Source: Myoxocephalus aenaeus (lineage: Eukaryota > Chordata > Actinopteri > Perciformes > Cottidae). From it: a DNA stretch of 64,000 nt. Both the position numbers and the translations under genes were made by a program. Below, piece by piece: positions 1-11,944 of this stretch; position 1 is the first letter of the stretch, and each line of letters begins with the position of its first letter. The notes beneath the pieces are model-generated. The model was not told the DNA's origin. It worked only from the letters and a program-made list of their open reading frames with translations, and searched no databases. The stretch is taken from assembly GCA_038501785.1 (NCBI GenBank), contig JBAMJR010000050.1, positions 685,001 through 749,000 of the forward strand. Reading direction: 5' to 3'.

Positions 1-3000
1 AGAGAAAATGACTTCCAATCCATGCCGTCTGCGAGGATGAGGGGTGAAGAGTGACACAAGAAAGCTTAATTCAGCCTGCAGGGTGGAGGGAGGGGGGTCG
101 GAGGATACGGAGAACGGATGAGCGAAGAGGTGGAATTGAGCATTTGTCTGGCTCGGGCCATATCTGATTAAAGTATATGAGTCCAGTATGAGGGGTAATT
201 TTCATCAAGCAGCCAGATAAGCCAGAGCTACACAGGCTGAGATGCTTTGTTATTCAGCAGGACTTGATCACAGGGGTGTGTCCTCCGCTGCCGTCACAAT
301 CCCTGCTGATTAACACAGGAATAGATAGGATGCTCTGTTCAAGTTTCTTTTTCTATCCCTTCTCCCTTACAGTCTCCATTGTGTCTCTCTATATCGCACA
401 CAGCTTTGTAGGTGCAGGAGAGGGGCTTTTGATAAATTATTACCTCCAAACTATTTAATTCCCTGAAATTGATTTGTGGGCTCTCGCTATTTCCTTCTCT
501 CAAATTAGTCAGTTGTACCCGAGTTACTCAATTCCCTATCTCAAATGCATATTCTGTATGCTATTTAGAAAGGATTAACCAATCAGAGTTCAGTAGATGG
601 GATTAAGAATGGAAACATCACTGTGCCAGTGCCAATAATATAGTGATCGAGAAATAACCATGAAAATGAAAGAGAAGCAGATGAGATGGACAATTCTTCT
701 ATGAGGAAAGACAACATGTTTAGGCCTCAGAGATACACACAATGTAAAACTGAATCCAAACAGCTAAGAGGTAATTGCTTCTTATTTTTTATCTCTCTTC
801 AATGTCTCAGACTTAGTCTTGGTCTCTCCTATTCTCATGCCCCGCCTTGTTGCATTCATTCTAGTTTCGTGATTCCTGTTTATACTCACCTTGTCTGTCG
901 TTAAATAACTTACTAACATCTTACTAACTTCACTTCCTGCCCTCTGTGATTGCCTGCCCGTCCCTGATTAGTTCCACTTGTGTCCAATCAGCCTCCTTTC
1001 CTTGTGTATAGCTCCGCTCTCCTTGTGCCAGTTCGTCTTTGTACTTTTAGTCAAGCCATGCAGTCGTTCTTCCTATCTGGTGTTTCTTAGTGTTTCTATT
1101 TCTTTTTTTTCCTTGAGCTCGCTTTTGCCATCTCCGGATTTGTTTCCTGATCATCTGATCATCTGATCATCTCTCTTGTAGGTAAAGAACTTTTCTCATC
1201 ATCGTCTGTTTCTTTTTCTTCCTTTTCTTTGTTTTGTTTAATGGCGGTGGATGCTATCGTTGAAGGTGCATTACTAACCCTCTTTGCTGGAGTGTGGACC
1301 AGAGTTCTTATTTCCTATGTCTTGCACTTGAGTCGCTGATGTCATACGCAGAATCAATACTCAATATACAAGATGTTATGGCTACAAGCAAAGGCAACTA
1401 GGCCGTAAACTCTTTGCACACTCATCGCTAAGGCTTATATATCGATAACAATAAGGCCACTCACGCAACTACACAACAACTACACTCTGCAAAAGGATAC
1501 GCACAGCACACTCGCCTCTCTCTCGCTCACCGGACACACATTCACAAGCTCGAACCCGACACATGGACCTCGGCTTGGCTTCTTCAAATTGCCGTCCTGG
1601 TATCCAAGAAAAGGAGAGACAATGTCCGGCTTTAATCCTGGTTCTCACAAAAGGTATTGGATACATTTCTCCAAAGATGGTCCAAATAGATCCATGAACA
1701 GATGTGAAGACAGGCTCGCATTGTGCAACTCGTTTTGGCTGGCTGTGACATTAATATTTGTCAATACATATTTAGCAGTTTGAATATTGAATACTGGGCA
1801 TTAGTAAGCATTCAAAATACATTTTAGTGACAATTGCAAGTTACAAATAATTGTCTTATGATTTTAGAATTTAGCAATTCCAGGCTTTCAATCAAGGAGT
1901 CTCAGACCCCCCCAAGATGCCCAAGGATGGATTATCCCTCAAAGGGACATGTCACGAAAAACCTTTTGCTTGTGAAAATGCATTAGGGTATGTGGAGTTT
2001 GTATTGGTGAGCTGTCTAGATCAGAAAACATGTGATTCCACAAATCATTCAGATTTGGCTCCCCTTCCTAAATAACATGCAGGCTTATTTTATTGAAGCA
2101 TGCACAAATGTAGAAACCAAAAATATAAGCATGAACTTGAAAGTTAGCATGACATGTCGCCTGCCTGCACCTATAGTACACACCCAATGCAGATCTAAGA
2201 GACACAGGGGTGCACACAGCCTAGGGGCTGGGGACACTATTCAGGGGACTTTTACTTTTGCATTAACTGTTCCAATATTCCCAGTGACTAAAATACCTAA
2301 AATACTTTCAGCAGCAGCAAATATCTTGTACATCAATACTCTGATAAGACATCAGAGTCAGGACAAAGGAGACAATACATGAGCAGCAGCTTCTTCTGTA
2401 ATGTTGTTGACAGAACAATGTGTCATAATGCTCAAACATGAAAATGCATATGATAGCGATGCTTAAGTTCAATGTAATGTGTTCCTGGTTCATGGTAAAT
2501 ATGAACATAATTTAGACCATTGTTTTAATTTATTCTCTATTGCATTGCTATCTCATCTTATGATTTCGCCAGTGAACCAGTGAAGAAGATGACCTCCATT
2601 TTGAGACTGTTGATTGACAAAGTTGAAAATCCTAAAAAGAAACTTTCCTCTTCAGTTGTGACAGCTGAACTTCTGAAGGCCACGGCGGCGTCCGCAGTGA
2701 CTCACTGGACGCCATGATTGATTTAAGGGTCAGCGAGTCCAATGTATTTCCTCTGAGCCGATCTTTGAACGGCTGATGTGATCTTAATTGAGTCTAGTTC
2801 GTCTTCCCGGGAAAAGAGAATGAGAGGAGGAACAGTCTTCGTATCCACACAGGTGCAGGGACTATAACAGAGATAACTGACAGCACTCAGATCAGAACAC
2901 ATGTTTGTTCACATAGTTTCCCAGCTGTTCTCTGTTCAAAGTGAATTTTTCTTTTTTGTATGGCAAACAACAACATTGTTCTTCTGTTGTGAGATGACCA

Positions 3001-3180
3001 AATCCCCATTTTAAAAGGTTGTCGCCTGACAGCAGAATCAAAAAGACAAGTGAATGGCACGTACTGATCTGTCCTAATACACAGCTTATCACTATTTGAA
3101 AATTGCAGCTACACAGAAGTAATCAACTATGTCTGTAACAGATGATTATGTAGTGCGGATGTCCTGCGGCTCTACGGATG
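1..3180. other. Intergenic, no gene seen
   Basis: No exon-like reading frame with recognisable protein similarity is present; all open frames are short and unremarkable. There is a small threefold tandem of an 8-base GATCATCT-type unit near 1150-1172. The stretches 130-250 and 2650-2830 have balanced composition and no microsatellite, so they could hold regulatory DNA, but nothing in the sequence proves it. Confidence 0.6.
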
Positions 3181-3259
3181 ACAATGTAGGTCGCCCGTCA
3201 TTTTAGTTCAAACAGAAATATCTCAACAACTACTGCATGGATTGCCATGGAATTATGTA

Positions 3260-4790
3260 CAGGGCCATAAGTATTTGGACTGTCATACAATTGTTCTTAT
3301 TTTCCTCTTTACACGGATTTGAAATGATGCAGTCAATATGTGGTTGAAGTGTAGACTTTCAGCTTTAATTCAATGGATACAACAAAACTATCGCATTAAC
3401 CGTTTAGGAATTACAACTATTTTAACACAGTCCCCCCACATTTTAATTGGACAATTGTCCTACAAATGGTTTGATGGCCATGTGTGACCGGTTCCCTCGT
3501 TATTTCATGACAAATTAAGCAGATAAAAAGGTCTGGAGATGATTCAAAATGTTGAATTTGCATTTGGTAGCTGTCAGGGAACTCTCAGCATGAGGACCAA
3601 AGAGGTGTCAATGTAAGTAAAGGAGGCCATTAAAAGGCTGATAAACTAGACAAACATCAGGTGGATAGCGGAAACATTATTGACCAAATCAACAATTTGG
3701 TACATTCCTAAAAATAAGAAATGTACTGGCAAGCTCACCAACACCAAAAGGACCGGAAGACCATAGAAGACATGTAAAGGAGTCGTAGCAGAATTATTTC
3801 CTTGGTGAAGAAAAACCTTCATAACATGAATAGTGAGGTCAAGAATACTCTGGAGGCGTGTCATAGTCAAAGTCTACAATCAAGAGATGCCTTCATAAAC
3901 CTGAATACAGAAGGTTTACAACAAGGTGCAAACAACACTGAAGAACAGGAAGGCCAGATTATACTTTTCCAGAAAACATCTGAATAATCCTGATCAGTTT
4001 TAGATGAAGGTTCTTTGGAAGATGAAACTTGTACCAGAATGATGGAAAGAGAAAAGTGTAGAGAAGGAAAGGAACTCCTGATCAAACGACATCATCTGTT
4101 AACATGGTGAAGGCAGTGCTGTGGCATGCGCTGGTGCTGCCAATGGAACTGGGCCACATGGTGTTCATTGATGATGTCACAGCTGATAGAAGTAGCAGGA
4201 TGAGTTTTGAGGTGTTTAGGGCTTAACTATCTACTCAGATTCAGCCAAATGCTACAAAACTGATTGGACGTCACTTGTCAGTGCAGATGGATAATGACCC
4301 AAAACATCCTGTGAAAACAGCCCAAGATCTTCTCAAGGCAAAGAAATGGAATATTCTTCAATGGCCACGTCAGTCACCTGATCTCAACCCAAGTGAGCAT
4401 GCTTTTCATTTCCTTAAGATACAACTGAAGCTAGAAAGACCCACAATCAAGCAGCACCTGAAGGAGGCTGCAGTAAAGGCCAACTCAGCATTTAGTGATG
4501 ACTTTGGGTGTAAGACTTCAGGCAATCATTGAGTTAAGAATGATCCTTATATTCACTATTATGTTAGTTTGTCCAATTACTTCTGAACCTCTAAAAATGT
4601 ACTTGATTGTGTAAAAATGGCTATAATTCAAACAGTTAATGTCATATTTATGTTATATCTATTGAAATAAAGCTGGAAGTCTACACTTTCCAACCACATA
4701 TTGACTGATTTATTTAAAATCCATTGCAGTCGTGTAAATAGGCAAACTTAGAAAAATGGTGTCACCGTCCAAATACTTATGGCCTGACTG
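3260..4790 (+). mobile_element. Tc1-like DNA transposon, degraded
   Basis: The element is bounded by TA dinucleotides (3258-3259 and 4791-4792), the Tc1/mariner target duplication. Its ends are inverted: 3260-3280 reads CAGGGCCATAAGTATTTGGA and the right end carries GTCCAAATACTTATGGCCTG. The inversion continues inward: an ATATGTGGTTGAAGTGTAGA block near 3340-3360 is matched in reverse near 4675-4705. This gives long terminal inverted regions of about 120-200 bases, as in fish Tc1 elements. The interior carries a transposase relic on the + strand. At about 1.53 kb it is close to full Tc1 length, so this is a decayed formerly autonomous copy rather than a MITE. The right end has three extra bases (ACT) before the TA compared with the left end. 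Confidence 0.85.
3560..4532 (+). pseudogene. Tc1 transposase relic
   Basis: The best preserved part is an open frame at 4275-4532. It encodes a segment with DNDPKHPVKTAQ and then QWPRQSPDLNPSEHAFHFLK, the second and third catalytic-acid region of the DDE domain in Tc1 transposases. Family members usually read DNDPKHT and SPDLNPIEH. Upstream, about 3560-4270, the N-terminal helix-turn-helix and first catalytic region can only be followed through many stops and frame changes. No functional product is expected. The 5' limit is approximate. Confidence 0.75.
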
Positions 4791-4892
4791 TATATGCATG
4801 ATCTCCAGAGGATGAATCTTAACAACCGTGGTGACTTTTCCTCTACCACCACCTACAGTTAAAACTTTTCACTGATCTAGTGAAATATCTCC

Positions 4893-5057
4893 ACATCGAC
4901 ATATGTACGTGTGTTTCATGTCTTGTGACAAACATGTTTTACTCCTTGATCCAAACAAAAATGCTTGGGTCAAAAATGTAAGAGGAAATGGGTTAAATAT
5001 CTACTGTGCTCCAGATGGAATTTGTTGTAATTCAGCAAGATATTCAGCATATCTCTC

Positions 5058-5089
<32 letters not shown>

Positions 5090-5400
5090 ACCCCTCCACC
5101 CAAAATTAAATGTAATTTGCAATTTGTGTTTTGTCATTTTTTAAGATATGTCTTCATTTTGGGGTTAATTATTAAAGTTCTTTTTGTTTTGTTTTTGTTT
5201 ACATCAACCACATCCTTTTACATTGTGCCGATATTTTGATTTTTCTAAGTGTATTTTTAACTTTAGTGCAAGTTCCGACCACAGAGCGCCACCACTTTAA
5301 TCTTGCTCCACTGGAGCTCATTCGAAATCACATTAACATAAAAAAAATCACAGACAACCCAGTCCACCGCCAGCCTATGGCGGAAAAAGGCTTGAACTCA
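4893..5400. other. Intergenic with a 31-base poly-C run
   Basis: An uninterrupted cytosine run occupies 5059-5089, followed by a C-rich tail to about 5101. Nothing else recognisable is present. The open frames that cross the run encode only proline strings and are not genes. Confidence 0.7.
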
Positions 5401-6040
5401 CCTCCCGTGAGGTCGACGGGAAGGGCGATCAAGTGTCTCCCGGTGTCGCCGCTCTCCCAGCAGCCGCACATTTCAGCACCAGACACCTCTGACAGGCGCG
5501 AAGGAGGCGCGTCGTGACTCCTGCAGTTTCTCACGTGTGATTGTCATCACCACTGGATGTGACAGCCGCGGGCACGCCGGGTCTGCAGTCACAGATTCCT
5601 GGCTCCCTCATCCGAGATTTACGCGCTTTTATACGGTCGGTAGGAGATTGACCACACTTTCTTTCTTTTTTTTGGCACGCGTCTTTACTTGGATGACATT
5701 TCAGGCTGTTGTACTGTGCCACTGTATTGTTTTTTATTTCACTTATGGAAATAAATCAAAGATCGGGCGCAAAAAATCCTGCTTTATTGGTGCGTAAAAG
5801 CCGCACAGCCCTTGTGCGTTTCGTCAGTGAAAGCTGGGTAAGTTTTCAGAGGCTCTGATGAGCTCCTGTCAGACGGAGACTTTGGCATCCGAGGGAACCT
5901 GTTGGATTTTAATCAACACAAATCGTTTCTTTCAAAGAAGACCATTTTGGAGGTTTGCCTCATTCTGTTCCCACTTGAGCGATTTTTTTTTTGCGCCTTG
6001 CAAATTCACACCTTCCTGTGGCGATTGCACGGGAGAAACA
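5400..6040 (+). promoter_or_regulatory. CpG-containing 5' region of the membrane-protein gene
   Basis: CpG dinucleotides are visibly enriched between about 5400 and 5860 (for example around 5413-5460 and 5565-5580) compared with the flanking sequence. This suits a CpG-type vertebrate promoter and 5' UTR ahead of the coding exon. An in-frame ATG at 5858 lies upstream of the preferred start. No clear TATA box or transcription start can be assigned. Confidence 0.35.
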
Positions 6041-6434
6041 ATGTTTTTATGTAACACAAGTGCCATAAAGGACTGGAGCTATTTTCTGTCTCAGATTTTA
6101 CCTCTGATGAATAAAACTACCGGCTTGGTAAACATCGACAAAGCGGAGGATGTGACGGCCACCATGGTGACAGCGCTGCAGCCGGACAGTGCCATGAGCG
6201 CAAGTAACCCGCCTCTCAACTCCAACCATACCTCTGGCATGGAGCACGTCTTCCAGTATTCAGAGAGTGACCTGCTGTACACAGACTACCGGACACCTGC
6301 ACGGGACTCCATCCCGCTGCCCAAAGCGGTGCTCTACCTGGTCGTGGCTGCGCTGGTGGTGGTGGCGGTAGCCTATGCGATAGTTGGGCACCTGGTCAAA
6401 GATGTGGTTAATGAGTTTGTCGGTATGTGACTCC

Positions 6435-6514
<80 letters not shown>

Positions 6515-9500
6515 ACTCCCACTGGATTTACTAAAAAAGAGCATGGAAATAATGTGAGTTAGCCTTCTGTGAAGAAAGGTGGTAAAGGTACAGACAATGA
6601 ATAGACAGTATTTATGATACAATATACAGTATAAATATACAAAAATATTATTGTATGTATGAAAGACATATTACAGTTACATTGAAGATTGTTTTAAAGA
6701 TTGAATGCAGAACAATTGCTGCCTGAAAGTAACAGCAAGGAGCACACACTTCCTAATTAATAGATGGCCTATGAGACAAAGCTCTTTCTTAATTGAATAT
6801 GTAGGACAGGCGTTTGGTTAAGCTGTAGAGATTATTTTGTCTGCCCTCATAAAAAATAAAACTCCTAAATTGTGAAATCCCTGTTCTGCTCTCAGCCAAT
6901 GACCTTGTGAGGAAGCCGTCCTGACAAACTACACTATCAGCAAGTGTCTGTATGAGAAATGGAGAGGAGGTCTGCTGTTTCTCTATTTTTGAAGAGCGTC
7001 CTGTGGCTGATACATAATGAATGAATGAATGAATATGTCTATTTTTAGGTACCATAGTGCTGACTTGACTTGATAGTCAGCTCATTACATCAAGCGATTT
7101 CAAGCAAAATGAAAGATTTCACTCGGTGATGCTTCACATGGGGCAGATCAGGACAGGGACGCATTAGGCAGCAGCAGGGCCGCCCACAAGGAATGTGAAT
7201 GTTGCTCTGTGGATACCTTTTTGTTTTTACAGTATTTGAAGATGCCCTCCATGAATTAGTTATGATGCCCAATATTGCCCCCACAAATCATACAATATCA
7301 TCTGAGAAAAATATAAATCTTTTTGAGAATGGGATCCCCAAGAAACACAATTTTTGCTGAGCCGTATGACAAATCTGGGGTCACCACAAGAATTTAGATT
7401 TGTGGCAAAATATGGAAGTGCTACAACAAATCTTGGAATAATGACACCAACTAATAGTTATATCATATTTTGAGATTTTACAGTCATTAACATTTGAGGT
7501 AAATAACAGCAACATTGGGAAAAGGGAGTAAGAAATTGTGCGATTGTGACAAATTTGTTTTATTACAACTTCTGAGGTTGTTTTGAAGTTGTAACCACTA
7601 ATTTTGGAGGCATTGATACGCTGCTCAAAACAATTAAGGGAACAGTTAAATCATACATCTGATCTCAATTAACAAAATCTTCAAGTTAAAAATCTTCAAT
7701 AATGTATTGATATCTTCATTGTGTAATTTGTCTAGGCCAAAATGACCTTGAACAGTCAATGGCAACCAAAAGCATTAACCCATTGAGGGCTGGATTCAAA
7801 GTCACACGGAAAATCAAAGTGAAAAATGTAAATTGTGGCTGATCATCGTCATCGTCATATACTAACTCATAATGTGGCCCAGTGTGTAGGCTCTCACATG
7901 CCTGTTTGCACTCCAGACAATGTCTGTGCATACTCCTGATGATGCGGCGGATGGTGTTGGGGAATGTCCTCCCAGAGCTGGATGAGGTCATCATTGAGGT
8001 CCTGGACAGTCTGTGGCGCTACTTGACGATTTCGGATGCACAATAGATAACTTCCCAGAGGTTCTAAATTGGATCGAGGTCTGGGGAAGCCTTCGTTATC
8101 CAGGAACCTCATACACACTCTGGCCGCATGAGGCAGGGCATTGTCCTTCACCGAGAGGAACCCAGGGCCCACTGCACCAGTCGTGGTCTGACAAGGGGTC
8201 TGAGGATTTCATCCCGCTTCTAACAGTAGTCAGGGTTGGCTAGCATGTGCAGGTTTGGTGCGACCTTGCCATCTGATGTTCTGATGTACATGAGCTCTCC
8301 TCATGTAATGGCCCGTCTCCTGATATCTCCTCCATGGTCTTCAGACTGCGTTTAGAGACAGCAAACCTGTACAAGCTCTTATGGATGTGCCACCCTGGAG
8401 AGAAAAATCCTCCATGATAGATAAAAAGAGAGAAATGGTCTGTGGCCACCACCTGCAAAACCATTCCCTTTTTGGGGGTTTGTCTTGCTGATGTCATTCC
8501 CACTTTGCTTTCATCTGCACCAAAGCAGGTGAAATTGATTCACAATTGCTTACGCTTCCTAACTGGAAGATTAATATCCCAGAAGTTTAATCAACTTGGT
8601 GTTGTACTGATGATTAAGTGTTCCGTTCATTTTTTGAGCAGTGGCGGAGCAACTTAACATTTGTGATTATGAGAACAATTATTGTGGTCATTATACCACA
8701 TTTTAGAATTGTGACACCAAATCACTTTTGGGGATTTGGGTGCATTCCAACAAATTATTGGATCATAATTACACATTCTTAGAACTGTATTGTGGACTTC
8801 AGGACACACGACACATTTTGGGATAATGACGACATATATTTGGGATCATCACAACACATTTGTAGATTTGATACTTTTTCATTTTAGAAATGTTGTGGTG
8901 GTCGTTATTCAACATTTTTGGATGTGGGGCTAAAAAAAACAATTTGGGGATCATGACCAAAAATTGGGTTATACCGTGATTTTTTGGGGGGATTTTTGGG
9001 GTGCTATAAGGATTTGTTGTATTATGAGAACAATGTAGGGGGGTTATACCATATTTGGTGATTTGAGGCACCACAACAGATTTTTGATTTATTAATAATA
9101 ACATAATTATATGACAGATTTAAAATGCTAGAACCGATTTTATGAGAAATACCAAGTTCTGGGGTTATGTAAAAAACTTCAGGGGTTGTCTTTTTAAGTG
9201 TAATTACACCTTTACGATAACAAAATAAACTTTCTAGAAGGCTTGAGCATCTGTATCACATTATCACACATGTCCTCTTGTGTTTAAATTACTTTCTGTC
9301 TTCTTGCTCTATCATTTCACAAGACACAGATGGAGTCGTGGGAAGAGTCTCTAATAGGCCTGTTCTCTTGCTCACTGCATGTAGGTGGAGGCAGGTCGAC
9401 GGTTGTTGAAGGGGACGGTGGTGAAACCAGTGAACCAGGTAAACACCAAAGCTCACATGGGTCACAGTCTGCAGCACTCAGCTTTGCCACAGAGACATGC

Positions 9501-11944
9501 TGACCCCTTTTCAACTGGTCAGCAGAAAGAGCTTGTCTATCTGCACATCACCTGACCTTCCCATCGTCCAAATGAAAACTCACACATACACGTTTACACA
9601 AGCACACACGCGATGCAGTGTTTCGGCTCTTGGGCATTTTGCTGAGGTGTAAATGTGGAGGATGTGTGTTTTACAGTCAGCTCCTGCTCACAGTGAGACG
9701 CTTCACTCTTCTGACATGTTGCAACATCAGAAAAACAAAACAGCATGTTGTAGACATGTTATGATCATCATAACTTTGGTAAATGTACAGAGAAGACACA
9801 AACTATTAATAATTATGAATCAGTAAATACAACATTGCCCAAGTCCACCAATTAATTGTCTTAATGTGTTGAAAGAATATTAGTAAATATGGAATATTGT
9901 TCGGAATTACATTTTTTTCCTCATGTCAAGTTTTTAACATTTTTGTATGGCAATATCCTCTCAACCAACAAACTGACGAGAAATGTCACAATTGCAAACG
10001 ATCAAATCTGTAAAAAATTATATCCAAGATGTTACAAATCAGAGTTCTCTACAGCATTATTAGTTTCATTACAATTATTAGTTGTAGTAATAGTAATAGT
10101 AGTCGTTGTAACCTACAAGTAATAGCAGTAAGTGTTACTTAGGCATTAGGCAATGAAAAAAACATCACACTTCGACCTGAAACTATAAGTGAGGGGGAAA
10201 GAATAGAATACTTGAAAGTGAAGCGGTCCCTCGTGGTCATGTTTCGGTTCTGTGGCTCTGAGGAATCCCGTTCTGCCTTCTGTCTGTTCTTCACACTCAC
10301 GACTGTCAGCCTTAATCTCAGCTCCTCATCTGACAGAACAATGATTGATGTGTCCCAATTCATACAGGCTCCACCGCTCATGATGGGGCTGCTGTGCAGC
10401 AGACTTCTCCCCCAGAAACAATTTTATGGTGCTTTGCCTCTAATGGAATTACAGAAGCTGAACCCATCATAGCGTTCTGTCAGATGAAGTTTGCGGTCAT
10501 GTTGTGTGCATGTTCTAAATACTCCGTATGCTTGTTTTTTGCCCCTTGCATCAATGTTCAAGCTTTGTACATACATTACGGCGAGGCTGTATCTGTGAAG
10601 GCTTGTCATAAGAATCCTACATTCAGGTTTTAACCTAAAAGTAAAAATGTATGAGGATTAGCAGGAAAATGTTTTTCAAGTGTCAAAGATAAAAAAAGAC
10701 TCTCTGAATTGGATTTTGTTGAGTTTTTAGGTTTTTATTACACAATATTTTGTTGTGTTTGAGTTTGCTGCAATTGTAGATGTAAAGTAGGTAGTAGCTT
10801 AATCTAATGGTGAAATAATTATTCTGTGTAATTTAATTAGTTGTCGACTACTTTGATAATTGTTTGAGTCACTTTTCAAGCAACGTGTCAAACATTTGCT
10901 GGTGATAACTTCCTAAATATGAATGTTTTCAGCATTGTTTTATTGTGGGATGAATTATTTTGGATTTTGAACTGTTCGTCAAACAAAATAAGCAAGTTGA
11001 TGTGATATGGTTATGTGATACGATGCATGCAGTAGCAGTATTATTATCTACCCAGTAGTATACAAAGTATCTCAAATGGGCTCCACATTGGTGAACTACA
11101 ACATCAAAATGGTGTTGGTCTATGAATTACTTGGCCCGTGTTTTACCTTGAATTCCTGAGTACTTTGTTTGCCAGCATGTCCATTGTATCATGTCCATGC
11201 CGCACAAACTATACACATAACATCAAGGTAAACAAGAGACTACAACCTAATAAATATAACCATAATGTCCCAATCAGTAGTGTTGGTTATCTACCTATGC
11301 TAATGTCATTAGCAAAGTAAAATAAGAAAAAATGCAAAAAGCTAAATGTAATCATTTTAGCTAACGCGAGTTTGCAATTGTTTACGACATTAGCACAGCT
11401 GGCTCACATTAGCTAATTTCAGCCACATCATGAGGACAGTACAAGTTATGTATTCAACTGATGAACGCATGCTATCGTATCGTGATGATCGTCTCTGGTT
11501 GACACAATTTCAGACGTCACTTCCTTCCCATATGCAAGATGTCACTTTATTGCTTCTGAAACCAAACCTATACCCTTGACAGCACTTGAGTAATTTTACT
11601 CATTTCACGCATTGAGATCTAAAATCTCCTTCCCTTTAACTGAGATTGATATGTTTAAATTTGCACTGACTTCCAGAGTAACACCACTATCATCCCTCTG
11701 TCTCTCTTCAGACTGGGTGTTTGGCTCTCGTCGAGTTACTAACTGCAACAATACTGAAGTAAACTGCATCTCCAACAACATGAACGAGATGAGTGAGTTG
11801 GGCGAGAGGCCCCGGCTGGTGGAAATGAGCTACATATCCCTGAACCACACTAACTGCCTGAGCTCCAACAGGCCGGAGGAGACAGTAGTCACCATAGATG
11901 AGACGTTACAGCAGCAGCCTCCGGACACCCACTCTGGGACTTAA
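6041..11944 (+). CDS. Small single-pass membrane protein (possibly tmem275-like)
   Basis: Two coding exons: 6041-6422, then 11712-11944 ending in TAA. The donor is G|GTATGT and the acceptor TCTTCAG|AC; the phase-1 join makes an Asp codon giving FVDWVFGSRR. From the ATG at 6041 the protein is 204 residues. A hydrophobic helix, AVLYLVVAALVVVAVAYAIV, lies at about residues 91-110 and is followed by HLVKDVVNEFVDWVFGSRR, so the C-terminus is probably cytoplasmic. The N-terminal half has N-glycosylation sequons (NTS, NKT, NHT), but the tail also has NNT and NHT, so topology is uncertain. Alternative starts are 5858 (frame open), 6107 and 6164; the last has a perfect Kozak context, GCCACCATGG, and would give 163 residues. 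I do not recognise the family from sequence. TMEM275 is suggested only because human TMEM275 lies near ATPAF1. The function is unknown. Confidence 0.72.
6438..6513 (+). repeat. (TG)n microsatellite at start of intron 1
   Basis: A near-perfect TG array of about 38 units begins 15 bases after the 5' splice site of exon 1 of the membrane-protein gene. Confidence 0.97.
7619..8643 (-). mobile_element. Tc1-like transposon relic, minus strand
   Basis: The left end is preceded by TA (7617-7618) and reads CGCTGCTCAAAACAATTAAG. The right end (8620-8643) is the inverse, GTTCCGTTCATTTTTTGAGC then AGTG. These match the CTGCTCAAAAAA-type terminal repeats of a well-known Tc1-like lineage in vertebrates. 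The expected TA after the right end is lost. The element is about 1.03 kb with a transposase relic on the minus strand. It belongs to a different lineage from the element at 3260-4790, whose ends are unrelated. Confidence 0.75.
7716..8503 (-). pseudogene. Tc1 transposase relic (CTGCTCAAAA lineage)
   Basis: Reading the minus strand, a frame in 7894-8172 contains DNALPHAARVCMRFLDNEGF and CIRNRQVAPQTVQDLNDDLI, with LIQLWEDIPQ following. An overlapping frame at 7716-7994 contains RRIIRSMHRHCLECKQA. These correspond to the middle and C-terminal DDE region of Tc1 transposases (usual forms DNARPHVA and RRRQVAPQTVQEL). Frame changes break the gene, and the SPDLNPIEH motif region is damaged. The product is non-functional. 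Confidence 0.7.
9135..11711 (+). other. Remainder of intron 1 of the membrane-protein gene
   Basis: Ordinary AT-rich intronic sequence; no further exon, RNA gene or clear mobile element was recognised. The intron ends with a pyrimidine-rich tract and CTCTCTTCAG acceptor at 11702-11711. Confidence 0.6.

Larger units (their letters stand above)
3183..4892 (+). repeat. Older teleost interspersed repeat, split by Tc1
   Basis: The left part (about 3183-3259) contains the phrase AATATCTCAACAACTACTGC followed by ATGGATTGCCATGGAATT. The right part (about 4793-4892) contains CCAGAGGATGAATCTTAAC and a TTTTCCTCTACCACCACC stretch. From general knowledge these two pieces are contiguous in a very common fish repeat whose family name I cannot give. 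Here they are separated by 1.5 kb of Tc1 DNA. I therefore infer that the repeat was the older insertion and the target of the transposon. Ends are approximate. Confidence 0.55.
7285..9130 (+). repeat. Highly degenerate tandem array, split by a Tc1 relic
   Basis: About 7285-7618 and 8644-9130 are built from diverged copies of a short AT-rich phrase, such as CACATTTTGGGATAATGACG at about 8815-8834 and ATTTGGGATCATCACAACAC at about 8838-8858. Similar phrases are AATTTGGGGATCATGACCAA near 8941 and ACAAATCTTGGAATAATGAC near 7425. Unit spacing is irregular, very roughly 30-60 bases. The two blocks flank the Tc1 relic, so the array is probably older. It lies in the intron of the membrane-protein gene. 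Confidence 0.5.

Noticed and set aside
1145..1172. CRISPR-like or regulatory array
   Set aside because: Just three copies of an 8-base unit without spacers; simple tandem slippage in a eukaryotic genome.
5003..5239. Proline-rich peptides
   Set aside because: Encoded solely by the 31-base poly-C run.
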